DNA of 64,000 nucleotides from Escarpia spicata (Eukaryota; Annelida; Polychaeta; Sabellida; Siboglinidae): NCBI GenBank assembly GCA_963995525.1, contig OZ023206.1, positions 24,285,324 to 24,349,323 of the forward strand, read 5' to 3'. Shown piece by piece: positions 49,927 to 62,564 of this stretch (position 1 is its first letter; each line of letters starts with the position of its first letter). The notes under the pieces were generated by a model. It saw only the letters and a program-made list of their open reading frames with translations, ran no database searches and was not told where the DNA came from. The position numbers and the translations under genes were made by a program.

Positions 49927-50910
49927 GTTTCTGTTTCGTCACTGCGCCGCTGTAACTTCAGCTTCCCGGCTGTGAACTCATGACATCCAAACAAACACGG
50001 GGGGACAGTGCTATTAATAATAAATAATGTTTTTATATCGCGCCGCTGCTGTCAATTTACCTTCTCTCCCTTGTCTCCGCTGAAAGGATGACATCCGAAG
50101 ACGGGGGAATGCTTTCGAAATGTTTCGCTACCACGCCGCCTATTACTGGGGGGCACAAAGCAATATGTCTACCCTGCAATTGCACACACCTTTCACAGTC
50201 AACAAAAATAAATATTAATCGTCTCGTAAAATTTACATTTCCACTCACCATTAAGGTTCGCCACAAAAGCAAACATACACGCACACATTTAATAGGGGGC
50301 AGAATCGTATGTCTGCCCTCCCCCCCCCATATAAATTCCTAGGGGACAGCTGCCCCTTGTTCTCCCCCCTGTTTCCGCGTCTGTGTCCATGGGCAGGGGA
50401 AATGGCGAGGCGAGATTGACAGCTGTCGCTATGGTCTGTGGAAAGTGTCGTAGCGATCTGCTTGTTTTAGAACAAGAGTATGTCTGCTGACAGGAAGCGG
50501 TTGCGAATCGACAGCACGCCGTGTCTGTTGGTGAAAGTAATTATTAAATTGTCTACTTTATAGTTTAAATAACTAACTCAGCCCAAGGCTTACATCCGGG
50601 CTGCATATAAACCGCGAGAGATGATTGGTCGGGCCGGGACACCACAGCTCGGGGACACGTCATTTGTCTTACAAGTTAGTTGACTTTAGACTTATAAAGT
50701 CACATCTCACTCTCTGTTCCACTTGACTCAGTATTTGACGTGTCCATTGTCACGTTATATGCGAATACCACCCAACTTCCCAAGGCTGTACACTAACTTT
50801 ATTTTAAAAAATGTAGTTGAATGGTTCCATGAATCAAGTTCCAAAATTGCCCAGAGGCAGAGCTATGATAAACAATAAACAGGAATTAACTCCCTTTTGT
50901 TGTAGCCTCG

Positions 50911-51334
50911 TCGACACTCGTCACATTCGCAGTAATCGCTACGCATGTGCATGAGCAAAATATGTGTCAGTATTACTTTTTAAACCTTTTAAACACATGT
51001 CAGGTAGATAGGTTTAATTTAAACTTTATGAAAATACTGCAATTTTTCTGCCCAATTGAACAATAAAATATATATTGAACTTTTTTTTAGTCAGAGCCCT
51101 CCTATGTTTTGGTAACAAACAAAATGGCCACCATTTTGTGCAAGTATTGACAAATTTCAATACGCCCTTCCTCCTTAATCTGCTTAATCTTGATATTTCT
51201 ATGGACCCAGGTATAGTGGAATGAATACAGGAAGAGGATCTTAATGCATTCTTTGTGAAATTCGTTCAGAATAATAATTCATGTTTGCTTAACATTTGTA
51301 TAACATTTTATTTAAATGCTTAATTCTTTGTTAC
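50911..51334. other. No supported feature
   Basis: AT-rich sequence immediately beyond the duplication edge; nothing recognisable. Confidence 0.5.
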
Positions 51335-51466
51335 CTGTGGTTTAGGCACATCTGCCCCAGTGACTGTAACCCCCGCTGGGACTGTGCTTGCGGGCAGCGT
51401 GACATTTCTCATGAAGACATCTGTCACTCGTTCCATCAGCATTGGCAGGAGGGTACGTGAGTGCAC
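51335..51466 (-). CDS. Candidate internal exon, 44 codons, unknown product
   Basis: On the minus strand an acceptor (ACAATAGCAG) is followed by 132 bases in one open frame (44 whole codons) and then a CAG/GTAACA donor. The encoded stretch includes LLPMLMERVTDVFMR and ends TGADVPKPQ. Clean phase-0 boundaries and balanced composition, in otherwise AT-rich DNA, suggest a real exon or an exon relic. I do not recognise the product. The sequence just upstream (51470-51600) is also unusually GC-rich and open in another frame. Confidence 0.35.
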
Positions 51467-52944
51467 CTGCTATTGTCTGTTACGCAGCACCCATTGCTTG
51501 CATCTTTTAGACCACACGACATCAGTCTCGACATAGTTGTCTGGGCTGGGACGCCAGAGCAGTCAGCATCAAACTTGCTTTCATTCCTACAACGAAGAAT
51601 AGTGCATGCAGTATTCTAATGAAATTCCTGCAAACAACAAATCTGTCTACATGTTGTTAGTAAGCTGCTGTTACTTACATTATGTATGATTAGCATTAAG
51701 TGAACTGTAAACTGTTTTTCCTGTGTAAAGTATTACTTGGTTTTAGTAACAAAACAATGGCCAATCATGGTAATGTAATCATACAGGTACATTAGTAAAA
51801 TAATATTTACCCTTACAAATAAGGCATTCCGTTATCACGTATTCCTTCACAACATAATTTATTATCACTTGTTTTTTTCTAAATGTTCGTATCTATTGTA
51901 TATACAGTGACTGTATTTTGATATCACGTTTTGATTTTATACTTTTTTAAATAAAATTGGTTATAATTAAGTGCTCTTATTTATTTCAGTAAAGATAATT
52001 GCATTCTGGAATGTAATTATTACATGGAGATGTAACTGATTACTTCAAGTAACTGTAAATGTACACAGCAACTGCTTACAAGGACAAGATAGGGTGATAC
52101 AGAATTGGCACTACCATCTCTGGAGTATTCGCCCTCCCCCCATCTATGTTACATAGTTAACCCTAATACGATTAATAACACGTAGCTAGTATACCAGAAG
52201 TGTAGTGCTATAAAACGTATATGCTATATATTCATTGATCTGATTTAAATGTAAAAATGTTGTTACGGCTCAACGGACCCCTCGTTTTTCTACAAAGCTC
52301 GTAAACATGAATTGGCGTCCACTATTCAATGGTTATTTGTTAAGCATGTCAACAAGCACTGCAGACGAACACAAAATAAATGTTCACGAAACCGTGCATC
52401 AACCACCATAAAGTGTATATCACTAAATGTCTACGGAACCAAACTGTGGAACTCGTTGAATGTCAGTGTTAATCAATATTAGCTCGTTTCACCGTTTTAA
52501 AGCACATTATAGCAAACATATATTTTGAAGTTATTGTAGGCAGATATAATTTCACATTGTACAATTTCAAAGCAAGTACGCAAAACAAAAGTAACGATTG
52601 AAATGTCTGTATCACTAATTAACTTAACATCATGTAAATAGCTGCTAAAAGTGTTGACCAAGGAGAAGCATAACTTTATAAGTATTTTTACTTCTAAGTT
52701 TCTCCCTTCGAACTTTTGGTATCTCAAAGGTCCTCACGGTTTGGCTCCCTTGAGCCATTTAATATACTTCCTAATTTGCATATATTTGGAAATTTACTTA
52801 TCCCAGCCTAACTCATTTCACGTCCCTCTTAGAGGACCCTCATATTTACACAATAGTGCAATTTTTTTGTTGTTGCTGAAAACGTGAAAATAAAAATAAA
52901 AATTGTACCGACCTTCCCCCATGTGTGGCAGACATATCGTGACT
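51467..52944. other. Intergenic
   Basis: Mostly AT-rich; no supported gene, RNA or element. Confidence 0.5.
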
Positions 52945-53580
52945 ATGGAATATGTATTGCTAGGTGTTGACATCCGATTTTGTGTATTTACTAGGCTAAG
53001 GTAAGTTAAATATAATAAGGTTGGTAAACTAAGAGTGTTTGTTTACAAACGGGTGGGCCGTGACCGAGAAACCGGGAAATGTACATTTGGATATCACTGT
53101 CTTATGTGTAAATGTTTACCAATCTGATTTCATCTCTTTATTTTAAGATTTCAGCTGTCCAGTTCTTTGTGTTGTATTTCATCGATGCGCTTATTAATAG
53201 TTAAGAAGACTGCCTGCAAGATAACGTTTGTTCAAAGCTACACATTCTGCCGGCGACCAAAACAACAATTCCGCCGTTTACGCCACCTAGCGACCAGATC
53301 CAATTCATATCTATGACGTACTGTTCTGCGCGCATTTTTGGAATCTGTTGCGCATATTTGATACTATCGATTAAATCAAGCAAACAGTCATTGGGCTCAT
53401 CGGTATATAGGTATGTGTTTTATAGATTGCTTTCAAAAGCTATCGAAAGTATGTTGGCTCTCGGTATGGGTTTTCAATGATGTTAGTTTGACATTCTTCC
53501 TAATGTTATCTGCGCATACGCCAGTTAGTGTAGCGACTGCCGACTTTCCGGGTGGAAAACATTAGCGCGGCTATACACGC
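52945..53580. repeat. Diverged dispersed repeat, copy 2
   Basis: Second member of the family at 29485-30045, sharing CTACTAGGCTAAG-type start, GTTTGTTTACA, GGAAATGTACA, AGTTAAGAAGA, GGCGACCAAAACAACAATT, GTATGGGTTT and GACTGCCGAC in order. Confidence 0.7.
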
Positions 53581-53998
53581 CGTCTGACAACCAGAAAGAC
53601 TACCTCGTTATCACCTCAAACATACGGTTATTATTAATGTAAGTCAAATTAATCAACTCTGGAACGCAAGCTGCAAAACACACGATAGCAACACTGTATG
53701 CTACCGTGCTCTACTCTGCTCACTCTCAGTAGATCCTTCTCTCAATTTATCCCAAATTCCTATTCACGCCATGCTCCCACACCAGCTGGGGTGTTCCACT
53801 TCCTGCATAGTTGATGCTTTTTCCTTTCCACTCGATTCAACTGTCAGCTCTCATCGTGATTTAACAAATCGAATAACCGCAATTGTAATGTCGATATCAC
53901 TGTTATTTTATTAAGCCTTATGTGCAATAACGCAACATATCGCAGAGAAAATTAAGTGTGTTTTTGTTGCAGGTATATTAGTAATTGTATTTGACAAG

Positions 53999-54727
53999 AT
54001 GACAAACAGTTGTACGCTGTTGATGATGATGATGTTGCTGTGTGCATTACTCGTGAAGGTAATGCAGCAATACTGTACTATGTCGTTGCTATACTTTAGT
54101 GACAAACACTTACCACATTTCCCACTGTGTACCATTAAGATATGTGTGTATATGTCATATCATAACATCAACGTTGAAATGGGTCTAGTGTACAACAAAT
54201 GCGTTTCAGTTAACGTGTCGTTATTAGTCATGACGTTTGTTTGGTGATGTGACGGTCCATGGAAACAAACTTACTAGAATATGACTAGTCTACTTTGCAA
54301 GTAAACAGGAAGATTAATAGGACACCTCTTTGGAATCACACTAAATTCGTTCGGTTGCATCGACGCTTGCACGTCATTCTTATGAAGCAAATGACGTGAA
54401 TGAACTACACACTACACGTAAAAAAGTAAAATAAAAAAGTAAATGTAAGTTCTTACATAGAGTAGTATCCAGTCATCAAAGCGCTTTAAAATGTTTCTCC
54501 CTTTCATACCTATTCAATCAGTCACTCTCTCGACTCTGAAAAACATCCTGCCACGTTGCTATTAATGCGCGAAAACTATTCGCACACAAATATCCACCAC
54601 TGTCTATAGCCACGTGTTCTTTCATACCGCTGAGTGAACTGGAACAATGTAGTGTGAATGGACTTGCTCAAGGTTCAACACCGCAGTTCCCTCAGTCGAA
54701 AGTCCGCGCAAATTATTGATTGTGATG

Positions 54728-54784
<57 letters not shown>

Positions 54785-56456
54785 GCAATCCGCGACATAC
54801 TGGATACATCAGTCTATCCATCACGTGGCATGTTGCCTAGCAAAATCTAGGTCAAGTCATCAGAAAAGACATGGTGGGTTCGGAAATTTCATCGTATATT
54901 TTCTTGAAATTCTGGTGTTTTTATGACACAAACGAGAATGTTTGATTTATGAGATGTCATGGAGCAATAGTAATACAATTCACGGATATAGCCGTTATCA
55001 ACATTGCCGTTATCAACATTGTTCGCTAAGGCAAAGCTTCATGGAGGTCACCCGCAACATAATGGATACATCAATTGTGAAGAAATTATATATGTGGTTT
55101 TCAGTTGTGGAGCTCAATAACAATAGAGTGCCACAAGCATATCGTTGAAACCTTTTTTGTTTATGTTGTACAACAAGGTTTATTCACCACACTCTTCTCC
55201 ACGCAGCGCAGTGGCGCAGTGGCGCAGTGGAAAGAGCTTCGGACTTTCGACAGAGAGAACCCAGGGTCGAATCCTGTGCTACGGTGTCGAACCTTGGACA
55301 AGTTCGTTTAATATGTTGCTCCAGTTCACTCGTCTGTATGAATGAGTTCCTGGCTATAGACAGAGGTGGATATTTGTGTACGAATAGTCTTCGTGCATTA
55401 ATTGCAGTGTAGCTGAATACTTTCCAGAGAAGTCAAGATGGTGTTCGATGGAACAGGTCTACCAGGGAGTAAAGTGAAAAATGCACTGAGCAGTCCCAAA
55501 GACAGGATACTGCGCTATATAAGAACTTACCTTCACTTACCTTTTCCATGGCGCATGAAAGAATATTTAAATGCGATTCTCTGAAGTTTGCCATAGAACA
55601 CACGCAATTGCCGGAAGGAGATCCAAAGGTTGCCCCTCAAAACCAAACTCAGATCACTTTATGAACGGAAAGGTTTGTCATACAATCTAGGCAATCCTCC
55701 GCGTGTTACCATACCAACTACAGCACAACATAATAATTAAGTACGCTTAACGCGAAACGTTAGTATCGCCTCTGTTGTAGTCTTTGCATGATTGTACAAC
55801 ATCATTGTAAATACCCCAAACACAGATCACAGATCGCATTTGTTTATCATTCTCATTATCTTTTTCGCCGCCGTCTTCGTCGTCGCCATTATTATCGTCA
55901 TCACCACTATAACACCTACAAAATAAGACCTCATTGAGACATCTGCATTGCTGCCTATAGTAACAACGTTATTGATATGATTATTTAGCAGTGCGACGGG
56001 TGTTCGAAAACGAGGAATAAATACAAAACCAAAGCGTAAGTTGAGTCCAATATATTTGATGAATAATTGACGGATGTTTTTATTTGAACAATATATATAT
56101 GAATGTAAACCTATTTTATTCATGTCCGGTATTACAGTGTAGTTCACGCGAGCTTGGCGTAGGCAAGTCGAGTAATTCTCCATACTATTTAGCATTAAGT
56201 AAGATATTTTAAACAATGTTGGGGAGGTAAGATGATGTAGGACTCGCAGTCAACTTAATTGAGACTTATTTTACTGAGAGAGGGAATGTTTGCCTCCCTG
56301 AAATATTCATCTGCCCCTTTGCCCCGCGCTCTCGCGACTATGAAATAAAACCAACTGATGTGTTCTCTCAGGTGTTACAAGGACAGTGGATGCCGTAAAT
56401 TCTATTGCAAGGGTGTGAATCCAAAGTGCGACTTCGACCTCTGCACTTGCCGTTAG
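53999..56456 (+). CDS. Probable cysteine-rich secreted peptide gene (first and last exons seen)
   Basis: The first exon (53999-54058) starts with ATG and encodes 20 residues with a strongly hydrophobic Leu/Met core, a typical signal peptide, ending at AAG/GTAATG. The last exon (56372-56456) follows a good acceptor (TGTGTTCTCTCAG) and encodes 27 residues with six cysteines, spaced C-X5-C-X4-C-X6-C-X4-C-X1-C, then stop. It is also rich in Lys. Spaced cysteines with a terminal CxC are typical of disulfide-rich antimicrobial, neuropeptide or toxin-like peptides, and I cannot assign a family. The phases (0 out, 2 in) do not join directly, so at least one middle exon is needed. A possible one of 32 bases lies at 55597-55628 but its donor is weak. 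The intron holds two SINEs and a (TA)n tract. Linking the two exons into one gene is inference. Confidence 0.5.
54422..54712 (-). mobile_element. tRNA-derived SINE, inverted relative to the next one
   Basis: The minus strand reads a tRNA-like head ending near 54712, the body TGAAAGAACACGTGGCTATAG plus GTGGATATTTGTGTGCGAATAGT, and the tail GACTGGATACTACTCTATGTAAGAACTTACATTTAC. This matches 55205-55540 along its length, with the tail better preserved than in the 1976-2290 copy. Confidence 0.75.
54729..54782. repeat. (TA)n microsatellite
   Basis: Pure TA dinucleotides for about 54 bp, adjoining the head of the minus-strand SINE. Confidence 0.97.
55205..55540 (+). mobile_element. tRNA-derived SINE, best-preserved copy
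   Basis: The head has TGGCGCAGTGGAAAGAGC (box A) and GGGTCGAATCC (box B). The body has CTTGGACAAGTTCG, TCCAGTTCACTCGTCTGTAT and GAGTTCCTGGCTATAG. The 3' end is TACTGCGCTATATAAGAACTTACCTTCACTTACC. The region resembles the conserved CTTGG(G/A)CAAG ... AGTTCACCC ... ATGAGTACCTGGC core of SINEs known from molluscs and deuterostomes (recalled). The 3' end resembles the tail of the CR1/L2-type LINE in this window, which suggests that LINE family mobilises it. Confidence 0.8.
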
Positions 56457-56621
56457 ACTTTCTGATACGCCGTACGTGTGTAACTATGTCAAAAGTTTCA
56501 GGTATTGCGTGGGACGATCGAACTTCCATTATGAATTCATAAATAATTTAGTACGAGCAAAACGTGTGCCTGTCTTTTCTAAGGTGCCAAGTTGCCAATG
56601 GACAATAAGATGATAAGAAGG

Positions 56622-56683
56622 AATACACACACACGCACACACACACACGCACACACATGCACACACACACACACACACACACG

Positions 56684-56733
<50 letters not shown>
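56622..56733. repeat. (CA)n-(TA)n compound microsatellite
   Basis: ACACACGC-type CA repeats (56622-56687) followed by about 45 bp of pure (TA)n. Confidence 0.95.
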
Positions 56734-56735
<2 letters not shown>

Positions 56736-58220
56736 TATATATTTGTGTATGTTGTTTGTGTGTTACGAAGGTATGTATATATATAATTTTATAACGTGTA
56801 TAGAGAATACGATCAGATATTGTTCAGAGTACCTAATTTCGTTTGATGTGGTTGGCATGCAAATAATTGTATTAAATAGCTTGATGTTGGTGTTGTTATA
56901 ATACCTGTACCTGTGTACGCATGGAATGTTCCAGTTAAAATGGAATGCGTGTGAAGCGAACTTACTGGATATTATCAATCAAAGTGTATTGAAGCTAAGT
57001 CTTTTTTTTACATAATTACCAAACATTTCCTTCGTTTGATCTAATTACTGTAACGTAGTCCACAGGATGATGTTAGTTTTTCACTGATTTGTAATTTCTA
57101 CTGGAATACGTTTACATACATATTTCACCTGCTTGAAATTAATTATAGTCGAATCTAGAAGTGTATTGTGATGTGTGCTTTCAGGATTTAACTCCATCAC
57201 CACATGAGCCACTGCAAGCGATGTCACGCACAGCGGCACCTGGGTGCACATATTATTTTATTTTAATTTATAATTTTTATTAAATATTAAACTGAAATAG
57301 AAGGATGTCATTTTCAGTTCAGTATCATTGAATGTTTCCTGAAGGAATCTCACAGACAGATGTGTCCCTAAACCACAATATGTAATTGACTAGAAACAAC
57401 ACGTATTATGGAATACATACGCCATTTTTCTTAAAAGGAATTTTGATATAGCTGTCACGGGTCAGTGCTCCCTATAAGCGCATCTTCGACAAATACAACA
57501 TAATCACATTCAGAACAAATATTTCTTCCACCGCCGTTATTTAAGTGATGCGGATCAGATGTTATTTTATCTGGCTAGTAAAATGGAACCGTCGGTCATG
57601 GTGTTTTGACCCTACATTGAGGCATTAGTTAAACCTTCCCGCGGTTGTTATGGAGAATTTCGTAACCACAAACATCATCACTTGGCAACTGATGGCAACT
57701 TACACTGACAGTAAAGAAGGGATCGTGAAATGTCCTAAGAGCTCCATGGAGCCTGAATCAATATTCCGAGAAGCACATATACCCTGGATACATAATTAAC
57801 GGATGAGAATCCGGGATCAATTTGTATTATGAAAACTTCAAGGATATCCTCACCTCGAGGTATTAATACAGGAAAGGATAATGTGTCGTCAATTTGGGAA
57901 CCGATCACAGATTGGTCATCATAAAACAAACATAAATGAACCAATTTTTGTTTCTCCAGATAATTTATGATATCACCTTCTTCTTCATCGGTCTCACTAG
58001 AGAGGAATGCCTGTCGCCACACACAAATGATTCTGTATTTCTCAGTGCCTCTAGACTGCCACAAATCTTCTCGTTCGGGAAGGTGTCCTCTGGCCATGCA
58101 TGCCGCCTGCGGCCTTCCTGTAGTGGGCAGTGCTGGAGTAGGTTCTCTTCGTGCCGGTTTCACAAGAGTACATCTCAGACTGGCCGATCTTCATTTCGTT
58201 GTAGAGATAGACCAACATTC
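56734..58220. other. Intergenic, one weak exon candidate
   Basis: No firm gene. On the minus strand 57735-58163 is open for 142 codons. It includes SSETDEEEGDIINYLEKQK and a possible CGAG/GTGAGG donor near 57857, so part of it may be an exon of an unknown gene. The rest is AT-rich. Confidence 0.35.
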
Positions 58221-58372
58221 CTCCCTCCCTCCCTCCCTCCCTCCCAGATGCACACACACACCATACATGCGAACACACACACACTCACGCACACACACAC
58301 ACACACAAACACACACCACACAAACACACACATACAAACCACGCACACTCACGCATACACACACAGTGAGTT
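58221..58372. repeat. (CCCT)n and (CA)n microsatellites
   Basis: CCTCCCTCCCTCCCTCCC at about 58221-58243, then interrupted CA repeats to about 58365. Confidence 0.95.
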
Positions 58373-58639
58373 CATTGTCTACGTCCGTCGCCCTGACAAG
58401 CAACACTGTAATATACCGTCGCTGTAAACCCGCCCTGCAGATTCTTAGTAGTACAGCGCGTAAACAAGCGAATATCATTGATGCATTATACTAACATTCA
58501 CGAGATCAAATCGTTAATAAGTTTTGTTCTTGCATTCACATTATTCTAAATTGTAATTAACTATTAGCTTTCGAATATTTTGTTGTTCACACGCAAACTC
58601 AAACAATCAAACGAACGCATGTACACCTCAATATATGCA

Positions 58640-58830
58640 ATCAAACACATACGTATAAATAACATTGTCTTAATTACACTTAGTTAACACTAACTACCCC
58701 ATATTTATTCTTAATTACCCACATTTACCATTAACTACCCCTCGTTGCACATTATTTTCCCCTAGTTACCCATAACAACCTTTAATTACCCATCATACTT
58801 TCATAACTCAGCAATGGCTACTTAGTTAAA
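58640..58830. repeat. Degenerate AAYTACCC-type repeat
   Basis: AACTACCCC, AATTACCC, AACTACCCC, AGTTACCC and AATTACCC occur roughly every 25-35 bp between about 58690 and 58790. This is not the animal telomere repeat (CCCTAA). Confidence 0.5.
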
Positions 58831-58923
58831 CTAAATGTGAGTAACACACCACACAATCAATACACCCACCACACACACGCACGCGCGCGCACAAGCACAG
58901 GCATACACACAGACACAGACACA

Positions 58924-58985
<62 letters not shown>

Positions 58986-59092
58986 AACACACACAAACAG
59001 ACTCAGACACACACTCACACATACAAACACACACACACATACCACACACACAAACAAATACAGCCACAGACACAAGAACACACTCCACACAC

Positions 59093-59348
59093 ACTACACA
59101 CACCACACACACCACACACACCACACACACCACACACACCACACACACCACACACACCACACACACCACACACACCACAAACACCACACACACCACACAC
59201 ACCACACACACCACACATAAAACACACACCACACACAACACACACAACACACACAACACACACACCAAACACACCACACACACAACACACACAACACACA
59301 CCACACACACCACACACACCACACACACCACACACACCACACACACCA

Positions 59349-59379
<31 letters not shown>

Positions 59380-59695
59380 CACCACACACACACACCCTAC
59401 ACACACCCTACACACACACCACACACACCACACACACCACACACACCACACACACCACACACACCACACACACCACACACACCACACACACCACACACAC
59501 CACACACCGCACACACCGCACACACCGCACACACCGCACACACCGCACACACCGCACACACCGCACACACCGCACACACCGCACACACCGCACAAAACCG
59601 CACACACCGCACACACCGCACACACCGCACACACCGCACACACCGCACACACCGCACACACCGCACACACCGCACACACCGCACACAACGCACAC
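59093..59695. repeat. 9-bp sub-arrays CACACACCA and CACACCGCA
   Basis: Nine-bp units of CACACACCA (59093-59505, with AA and CAA variants and a CA tract near 59360) change abruptly to CACACCGCA units (59506-59694), with one AAAACCG variant. The same succession recurs at 62250-62890. Confidence 0.95.
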
Positions 59696-59870
59696 ACACA
59701 AGAACAGACACACAAGAACATACACACAAGAACAGACACACAAGAACAGACACACAAGAACAGACACACAAGAACAGTCACACAAGAACAGACACACAAG
59801 AACAGACACACAAGAACAGACACACAAGAACAGACACACAAGAACAGACACACAAGAACACACACAGACA
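59696..59870. repeat. 14-bp sub-array AAGAACAGACACAC
   Basis: About 12 units of 14 bp, with variants AAGAACATACACAC and AAGAACAGTCACAC at fixed places. The same variants recur in the second copy (62886-63063), which has one more unit, so the copies descend from one ancestor. Confidence 0.93.
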
Positions 59871-59892
59871 CAGATACAAACATACACACAGA

Positions 59893-60250
59893 CACGCAGA
59901 CACGCAGACACGCAGACACGCAGACACGCAGACACGCAGACACGCAGACACGCAGACACGCAGACACGCAGACACACAGTCACACAGACACACAGACACA
60001 CATATACCCAGTCATCCAGACACACAGACACCCAGACACCCAGACACCCAGACACCCAGACGCCCAGACGCCCAGACGCCCAGACGCCCAGACGCCCAGA
60101 CGCACAGACGCACAGACGCACAGACGCACAGACGCACAGACGCACAGACGCACAGACGCACAGACGCACAGACGCACAGACGCACATACGCACAGACGCA
60201 CAGACGCACAGACACACAGACACACAGACACACAGACACACACACACCAC
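59893..60250. repeat. 8-bp sub-arrays CAGACACG, CAGACGCC, CAGACGCA
   Basis: Three related 8-bp units follow one another, separated by CACATATACCCAGTCATCC. Each block is nearly homogeneous, so unit types have spread locally. The second copy (63096-63485) has more CAGACACG units and two more CAGACGCA units. Confidence 0.93.
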
Positions 60251-60339
60251 ACATACACACACCACACTCACACATACAAACACACACACACAAACACAAC
60301 ACACACACAGACTCAGCCACAGACACAGACACACACTCG

Positions 60340-60372
<33 letters not shown>

Positions 60373-60489
60373 CACACACACCGCGCATACCACACACCAC
60401 ACAAACCACACACACCAAATACTCAACACACACAACACACACACACACACCGCACATACCACACACCACACAAACCACACACACCACAC

Positions 60490-61060
60490 ACTCAACACAC
60501 ACAACACACACCACATACACCACACACACCAAACACACCACACACACCACACACACCACACACACCACACACACCACACACACCACACACACCACACACA
60601 CCACACACACCACACACACCACACACACCACACACACCACACACACCACACACACCAAACACACCACGCGCACCACGCGCACCACGCGCACCACGCGCAC
60701 CACGCGCACCACGCGCACCACGCGCACCACGCGCACCACGCGCACCACGCGCACCACGCGCACCACGCGCACCACGCGCACCACGCGCACCACGCGCACC
60801 ACGCACACCACGCACACCACGCACACCACGCACACCACGCACACCACGCACACCACGCACACCACACACACCACACACACCACACACACCACACACACCA
60901 CACACACCACACACACCACACACACCACACACACCACACACACCACACACACCACACACACCACACACACCACACACACCACACACACCACACACACCAC
61001 ACACACCACACACACCACACACACCACACACACCACACACACCACACACACCACACACAC
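60490..61060. repeat. 9-bp sub-arrays ACCACACAC, ACCACGCGC, ACCACGCAC
   Basis: ACCACACAC units (to about 60663) switch to ACCACGCGC (about 60664-60800), then ACCACGCAC (to about 60860), then back to ACCACACAC. The window ends within the ACCACGCGC block of the next copy (63917-64000). Confidence 0.95.
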
Positions 61061-61104
61061 AGACACACATATACAAATACACACTGACACACCACACTTA
61101 CACA

Positions 61105-61146
<42 letters not shown>

Positions 61147-61193
61147 CACACACACATACATAAAACACACACATCCACACACACGAACAGACT

Positions 61194-62070
61194 CATATTC
61201 ACACACACAGACACGCAGACACGCAGACACGCAGGCACGCAGGCACGCAGGCACGCAGGCACGCAGGCACGCAGGCACGCAGGCACGCATGCACGCATGC
61301 ACGCAAGCACGCAGACACGCAGACACGTATACACTCAGACACGCAGACACGCAGACACGCAGACACGCAGACACGCAGACATACATATATCCAGTCATCC
61401 ACACACCCAGACACCCAGACAGCCAGACACCCAGACACACGGGCACACGGGCACACGGGCACACGGGCACACGGGCACACGGGCACACGGGCACACGGGC
61501 ACACGGGCACACGGGCACACGGGCACACGGGCACACGGGCACACGGGCACACGGGCACACGGGCACACGGGCACACGGGCACACACACAAACACACACAC
61601 ACACCGCACATACCACACACCACACAAACCACACAAACCACACACACCACACACACAACACACACTCCACACACACCACACACACCACACACCACACACA
61701 CACCACACACACCACACACACCACACACACCACACACACCACACACCACACACACCACACACACACACACACACACCACACACACCACACACACACCACA
61801 CACCACACACACCACACACACCACACACACCACACACACCACACACACCACACACACCACACACACCACACACACCACACACACCACACACACCACACAC
61901 ACCACACACACCACACACACCACACACACCACACACACCACACACACCACACACACCACACACACCACACACACCACACACACCACACACACCACACACA
62001 CCACACACACCACACACACCACACACACCACACACACCACACACACCACACACACCACACACACACTAGC
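61194..62070. repeat. Variant module: CAGGCACG, GGGCACAC and ACCACACAC arrays
   Basis: A second version of the module with units CAGACACG then CAGGCACG (61205-61380), GGGCACAC (61440-61585, about 18 units), then a long ACCACACAC run to 62065. It replaces the CAGACGCC/CAGACGCA blocks of the flanking copies, so the array has at least two module types. Confidence 0.93.
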
Positions 62071-62525
62071 ACACACAGACACACATATACAAAGACACAC
62101 TGACACACCACACATACACACACACACCCACACACACACATACAAACACACACAAACAGACTCAGACACACACTCACACATACAAACACACACACACATA
62201 CCACACACACAAACAAATACAGCCACAGACACAAGAACACACTCCACACACACTACACACACCACACACACCACACACACCACACACACCACACACACCA
62301 CACACACCACACACACCACACACACCACACACACCACACACACCACAAACACCACACACACCACACACACCACACACACCACACACACCACACATAAAAC
62401 ACACACCACACACAACACACACAACACACACAACACACACACCAAACACACCACACACACAACACACACAACACACACCACACACACCACACACACCACA
62501 CACACCACACACACCACACACACCA

Positions 62526-62564
<39 letters not shown>

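Noticed and set aside
55827..56216. 129-codon minus-strand frame
   Set aside because: Low-complexity, AT-driven composition and no homology recognised; overlaps the intron of the cysteine-rich peptide candidate.
58640..58830. Telomere repeat
   Set aside because: The units are AAYTACCC and irregularly spaced, not CCCTAA/TTAGGG in tandem.
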